64,000 bases of DNA. Source: Nymphaea colorata (Eukaryota; Streptophyta; Magnoliopsida; Nymphaeales; Nymphaeaceae). The notes under the pieces are model-generated. The model saw nothing but the letters and a program-made list of their open reading frames with translations, searched no databases and was not told the origin of the DNA. Both the position numbers and the translations under genes were made by a program. The stretch's first letter is position 1. Each line of letters opens with the position of its first letter. This document shows, piece by piece, positions 59,450 through 64,000 of the stretch. The DNA is taken from assembly GCF_008831285.2 (NCBI RefSeq), contig NC_045143.1:7449503-7513502 (forward strand), given 5' to 3'.

Positions 59450-59944
59450 CAACTCCCTCTTGCTTCGTCCTTTTGAGGCATGTTTCTTCTCGTTGATGAC
59501 ATGTTCATACCTCTTCCACTTGAATTGGACGTCGCTAGGCAACAGACTCATCGATCACCTTCAATCCTAACAGAAGCCAGAATAATTAATTTGCATTTCC
59601 AGGTTGATGAGTTTCTAGGAAGTCTCTAATTTATCTGCCATCAACACTCCTTAGTTTGTCTCCCATCAACCAGAAAAAATGACTTAAGATCCCGCACCAT
59701 TTCATCTTGGAAGTTCGTAATTTGATTGCTTAAATATGTCACATGATTCTGCAAGACTCCCACATATGTGTCGTTTCAAGAGGTTTAGACCTTCACCAGT
59801 AACTACTATCTTTCTTTGGTTTTCCTGGTTGTTCTCTTAGGTTGTACACGGACACAGGCTTACCATTTTACACATGAAAATTGAGTCTATGAGCGTAGTT
59901 TTACCATTCTCTGGAGGTGTGGGCAGGGACGCGTTATGCGGCAG

Positions 59945-60170
59945 GTCTCCAGTTCAACCTAAAGTGACTACGGTCCTGTATCGTAAAAGGGAGTGAGTCC
60001 TACATGCAACTTGAAGCATTGTGAAGATTTTATAGCATGGTGCCGATGTATACTGGGATGTGTCATGCAGCGTGTTCAGTTTGATCCGCAAGTGGCTATG
60101 TTCTTATCCCACAAAAGGAGTAGGTCATACGTGCAAGTTAAAGCTCGTAAAAATCTTGCAGCCTAGTGCC
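59945..60170. repeat. Diverged ~110-bp tandem duplication
   Basis: The segments 59945-60052 and 60060-60170 share an order of motifs: ATGCGGCAG/ATGCAGC, CAGTTCAACC/CAGTTTGATCC, GTGACTACGGTCCT/GTGGCTATGTTCTT, then AAAAGG.AGT. The copies are clearly diverged. They lie inside the GDSL-9 remnant, and no function is suggested. Confidence 0.6.
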
Positions 60171-60979
60171 CATGCAACTCTAAACTTTGAAGGTAAAAAA
60201 GGCTTTAGCTCTTACTGGGACAGTGGGGTCAATCATCCTAATGATCACCGGAGCATAGTTGTACACAGTGGTGTTAAATTAAGACTCTTCTTTGCTTGTG
60301 GGCATTGGATCACTTGTGCCACACAAGATATAAAAGAGCGGATTCAAAAACAATGTAGTGAGAGAGGTACTCAACAAAAGTACTTCCAAATATACTCTTC
60401 CCCTATAAAAACACAACATTTGGGCAGATCTTAGGACACCTAGTGAGCTTGTCATTACACCTAAACCAGCTTCACATGAAATGATAACTCAACACACGTA
60501 CCTTTCTAGAAAAAAGGGTCAGCCACTACCTGATATTTAAACAGGATTAATTTGTATTCCCTTTACTGTAGAAAAAGGGGAAAAAAAAAGTGTTTTCATT
60601 GGAATAGTAGATCTGATGAAGTAGCAAAATTCGTGGATCATTCACAAGCAACGTTCCTAATATATTGGCAGTTGAAGGTGTCGATAAATTATAGTCCCAA
60701 AGATGACACATGCGCTGGTGCATGGGCGTGTTTAGTAGCATGAACTTCCATCTTAGGTGGAGGAAGGACAAGAGGGGATGAAACTTGACCATAAACCAGA
60801 TATGTTTACAGATTGACTAGTATAATCCAGGATCCCTGCAACAGAGGCATAACTTGACTCCAGAAAGAATGGAACTCCCTTTGGTTTTTGGCTAGAAGAT
60901 CATAGAAAGCCGGGAGGAAATGACAAGTCCAAGGAGCAGTCCTAGCACATCAACTAGGGTTCTTTCATTGGTGAACTTT

Positions 60980-61219
60980 GGTAGGGACGTCAATATATCT
61001 GATTTGAATTGGATATCCGATCAGATTGATATGAAAATATCATATATGAATGAAACTTCGGTAGGAACATCAATATATCTGATTTGAATTGGGTATCCGA
61101 TCAAATTGATCCAAAAATGTCATATATGAATGAAACTTCGGTAGGAACGTCAACATATCTGATTTGAATTGGATACCCGATCAAATTGATTCAAAAATAT
61201 GAAATATGAAAAAGAATAA
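60980..61219. repeat. 80-bp tandem repeat, three copies
   Basis: Units start at 60980, 61060 and 61140, an exact 80-bp period. Each begins GGTAGG.AC.TCAA.ATATC and contains GATTTGAATTGG; the first two end CATATATGAATGAAACTTC. The repeat lies at the left end of the element inserted in GDSL-9. Confidence 0.9.
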
Positions 61220-61554
61220 TGTCTGATTAAAAAATCAGAGCAGATTCGGATTTAAGAAATGGCATTTGATCATATTTGGATTTGATATACATAAATATCT
61301 CATTGGATTCAGATACAGACTCAGATTGGATTTATTTTTAGACAAATATTAGATATATAATTCTCCTACATTTTGAAAGTTGACAAAATTTAGTTCAAAA
61401 TTCGGATTTGGATCAGATTCTGATTGTAAAATCAGATTTTGGTTTCTGATATGACTTTTCTTTTTATTCGTATTCAAATCTGACTTTGAATACGAACATT
61501 TGAATATCCGAAAAGGTGAATATGGTTAAAGGTATATCCGATCCATGACATCCC
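60984..61554. mobile_element. TIR element inserted in GDSL-9 exon 1
   Basis: This ~571-bp AT-rich segment interrupts GDSL-9 exon 1. It starts GGGACGTCA and ends TGACATCCC, a 9-bp terminal inverted repeat with one mismatch. No target duplication is evident. Related sequence (ATCTGATT.AAATTGGATATC) occurs at about 35655-36110 and 51668-52110. A shorter, inverted version lies in the first introns of GDSL-6 (about 39260-39467) and GDSL-7 (about 49690-49877). There is no coding capacity; the TIR superfamily is uncertain. Confidence 0.6.
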
Positions 61555-61703
61555 AACATCCGGGCGTAGTCCATTGGAAAATCCACTCCAAATGGAAAAT
61601 AGTTGGCTCTAGCACTCGTGTTTAGAAAATTGTTGTTCCCACTGTCAACTATGGAGTCTCCAAACACAAACACGGCTTTCAAGTTCTCTCTTGCAAATCT
61701 CAT

Positions 61704-62410
61704 CGACAGAGCAACATCTCGTGAAAACAGTAAGCGGAGAGAGTTCTAGCTGTCACAATAGGACCAAAGCTGGTTATATGCACCGCTCGGCGCACAACGA
61801 TGTAATGACTACAATGCTCTTCTCAATAAAAAGAGAAGCTCTTATAATTAATGATAAAAAAAATGGTAATGAAAAAGTTAAAAAGCCCAAAAGAAACTTT
61901 TTTTTTTTTGAAAAATCCTTAAAATACATCAGCTCCACTTTTCCATTTTCTGGTCTGGTGCAAATGTGTTGCATGCAGTCTCCAAAAATAAGGAAAAAAA
62001 ATGTCATTTCATGGTTAGGTCCTATAATAGGTGCGATGGAGGACTACAAACTACACTACAAAGCACTTACAATGAAAAGCTTGCTGAATTCTATATCAAC
62101 AGCTGTAAAGTCGTTGTCATATAAGATAGATACTTGAACTGCAATTAGTTTTAGTAGCAAAAACTTGCAGCACGCTTTGGCATTACTTTAAAAGAACAAA
62201 TTACTTCAAAATTCAAACCATGAATTAGTATAATTTATAATCGGCACCAGGGTCTAAATTTAATTTCAGAAAAATAAAATCAATTTGTGCATTGTTGTTA
62301 ATTAACTTCTTATTGGCAAGCACACAGACTTTTTCTACCTATATGCATGCAAATATGTACGTCACCTTTTCCCCAATTTAAACATATATCAAAGAAAAGT
62401 ATGTCACCTT
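61704..62410. other. Spacer right of GDSL-9
   Basis: No gene is recognised. About 61780-61975 is another copy of the dispersed ~200-bp element (TGACTAC.ATGCTCTTCTC, GAAAAAGTTAAAAAG.CCAAAA and a closing TGTGTTGCATGC). Confidence 0.5.
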
Positions 62411-62618
62411 AAGGGGCGGAGCCAGGGGGCGGCAGGGGCCTGCCCCCTACCACCCCCTTCCCCACACAAAAGAAAAAAAAAAAAAAAACTTACATGTAAA
62501 GTTTTTCAAATTTTATTTATCCTCTATAAAAATTTTGAAAAATTATATTTCCACTCTTGTTAAAATTTTAAAACTATAATTCAACCTTCTCATGAAAACT
62601 TTCTGGTTCAGCCGCCTG
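62411..62618. mobile_element. hAT-like MITE (208 bp) with 8-bp target duplication
   Basis: The element starts AAGGGGCGGAGCCAGG and ends CTGGTTCAGCCGCCTG, imperfect inverted repeats of the same type as the MITE at 59245-59449. It is flanked by GTCACCTT at 62403-62410 and at 62619-62626, a perfect 8-bp duplication. The interior is GC-rich near the left end and AT-rich in the core. It has no coding capacity. Confidence 0.85.
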
Positions 62619-62626
62619 GTCACCTT

Positions 62627-64000
62627 GATGCTTATATCTGAGTTTTTCTAAAAATGTTCATTGGGTTGGTAAAGTAGGCAGGTGGGTAAAGGCTAGATTG
62701 CCAAATCCAACCAATGTTCGGAAATTAATTGGTAAGGTTCAAAGGGTAAAAGAAATGTCAATTTTTAGAAGATTTTGCTTTCACAACAACTTTATAGACA
62801 TTTTTCGGTTGGAAATTTAGACCTCTTTTAGCGATAAGTTGGTAAGTATGTGGATATATCACTAACATTTTGCCCGGCCTCACCGTTTCTAGTGTCAGAA
62901 ACTCCAACCTAATCTCCCGAGCAAACCATCAATAAAAGTATTGCAAAACAAGGAAGTAAAAATTGGAAGGCATGAAACAAAAGGCTAACAAGCAACACTT
63001 ATGTAGCTATCTTCATCATATGCCTAATTTCAAGAGTAAAGAAGGCGCAAGGTTTTACTATAGAGACAATATAGATCCTCGCTTAAGTCAAGACCTAAGA
63101 GAATAAGCACAAATATGGCAGCAAGAGTAACATACGTTACTGCATAGATTTAAGATGACAAGAAAAGATGAACTGATGATCAGACCAAGAACCCTTCACG
63201 TGCTTTGGTAGTAAAAACTAGATTCCTGATATGCTTTATGTAATTTTCTCAAATCACCATAGGAAGGGGGTTTCTTTGAATATATAATGTTTGAATATAT
63301 AATGTTGATTTACAAACAGCTCTCAACTTTGCAATTACTGTGACACTCCAAAAGTTTAGTTATGTATCTAAAATTGTGAAGAATTTTGAAGGACTGAAAA
63401 AGGAGATCCGTAAATGACTGCAAGTTCTTATGGTTCTTAGCTGAGCTAGGTGTGTGGGAGTGGGTAGAGTCATTACTGCTATTACTGTTATATCATAAGA
63501 AGACAACATTGAGGAAATGAATCTTTCTTTTTTGATTGGGTTCTCCATCAGGCTATATCTGATCTGCATCTTGAATAGAATATCGCCCGCTCCTTATATC
63601 CTGACGTCCCAGCCCTTACGATCTTGATCTTTCAAGAAATTGCCTTCATTCAGTCTTTTTCATGACGTGCAATATTGTTTACCAGAAACAAGGGTCGTAA
63701 TATGATTACCATTATATACGTCGACGATCAACTCACCATAGAAGGAACCAACGAACAAGGTATCACTTGTTAATAATTATTGTATACTCCCTTCTCAGCT
63801 CTCAATCAAAGATCTGCATTGATGCCACGTGAATGTGCGGGAGCAGTACTGAAAAAGTAGAATTGTATCCCACAATATCTTTTGTTTTATAAGCCTCTTC
63901 CTTATACACAACAATCATGTGTGATAACTTTTCCAATTCACAAAATATTTCACACGATCCTTCCCCATCAATTTTTTAATATCAAACAGGAAATATCGAC
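62627..64000. other. Right-hand flank with no recognised gene
   Basis: This is AT-rich sequence to the window edge. No GDSL exon, retroelement motif or clear repeat is recognised. An open frame of 69 codons at 63360-63569 on the minus strand has no familiar motif. Confidence 0.5.

Larger units (their letters stand above)
59540..61703 (-). pseudogene. GDSL-9: decayed GDSL esterase/lipase remnant
   Basis: Only pieces remain, in gene order on the minus strand. The first half of exon 1 (61703-about 61572) begins [17 protein letters not shown] and reads to [10 protein letters not shown]. The second half (about 60985-60836) is cut off from it by a ~570-bp insertion and resembles NERTLVDVLG and GSSILSGV with frame changes. 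An exon 2 start (about 59757-59640) resembles VTYLSNQITNFQ. An exon 4 start (about 59568-59545) resembles GLKVIDES. Exon 3 and most of exon 4 are not found, and no signal peptide remains at the start. The surviving GDS block still reads [13 protein letters not shown]. This is a long-dead copy at the right end of the array. Confidence 0.82.

Noticed and set aside
60060-60434. 124-codon plus-strand frame
   Set aside because: It lies inside the GDSL-9 remnant and overlaps a diverged tandem duplication. No motif was recognised.

Overview
The window is nuclear DNA of a flowering plant. It is AT-rich, carries spliced genes with GT..AG introns, plant Ty1/Copia retroelement remains, many short inverted-repeat DNA elements, and microsatellites. 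The species cannot be told from the sequence.

The main content is a tandem array of nine GDSL-type esterase/lipase genes (SGNH hydrolase family), all on the minus strand. I number them GDSL-1 to GDSL-9 from left to right. Each is built from four coding exons: exon 1 has the signal peptide and the GDS serine block; exon 2 has block III; exon 3 has the segment beginning RLY..GARKFVV in most copies; exon 4 has the Asp-x-x-His block. Intron phases are identical throughout: 0, 0, then a Gly codon split 1/2 between exons 3 and 4. Five copies read through with good splice sites: GDSL-2 (13017-15883), GDSL-3 (19501-23173), GDSL-4 (26551-30917), GDSL-7 (46575-51167) and GDSL-8 (52788-54603). Four are broken: GDSL-1 (2955-7635), GDSL-5 (32974-35148), GDSL-6 (36784-39236) and GDSL-9 (59540-61703).

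The array is ordered by subfamily: 1-2, then 3-4, then 5-8, with 9 a decayed relative. GDSL-1 and -2 keep the canonical block III Gly-Gly-Asn-Asp. In every downstream copy where block III is visible, the Asn is Asp or Val, while the catalytic Ser, Asp and His are kept. This is the most interesting protein-level signal.

Layout: 1-875 end of a Copia element; 876-2954 no recognised gene; 2955-7635 GDSL-1 with a Copia fragment in intron 1 between two perfect 48-bp repeats; 7636-13016 AT-rich spacer with a ~0.9-kb direct repeat pair; 13017-15883 GDSL-2; 15884-19500 spacer with a CACTA-like element; 19501-23173 GDSL-3; 23174-26550 spacer with tandem repeats; 26551-30917 GDSL-4 with a probable solo LTR in intron 2; 30918-32973 spacer; 32974-57580 recently duplicated GDSL-5 to -8 units, with a retroelement block at 40101-44346 standing where GDSL-6 exon 1 should be; 57590-64000 repeats, the GDSL-9 remnant, and two ~205-bp hAT-like MITEs with intact 8-bp target duplications.

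The intact genes most likely encode secreted esterases or lipases with the same general chemistry. Their substrates cannot be read from sequence.
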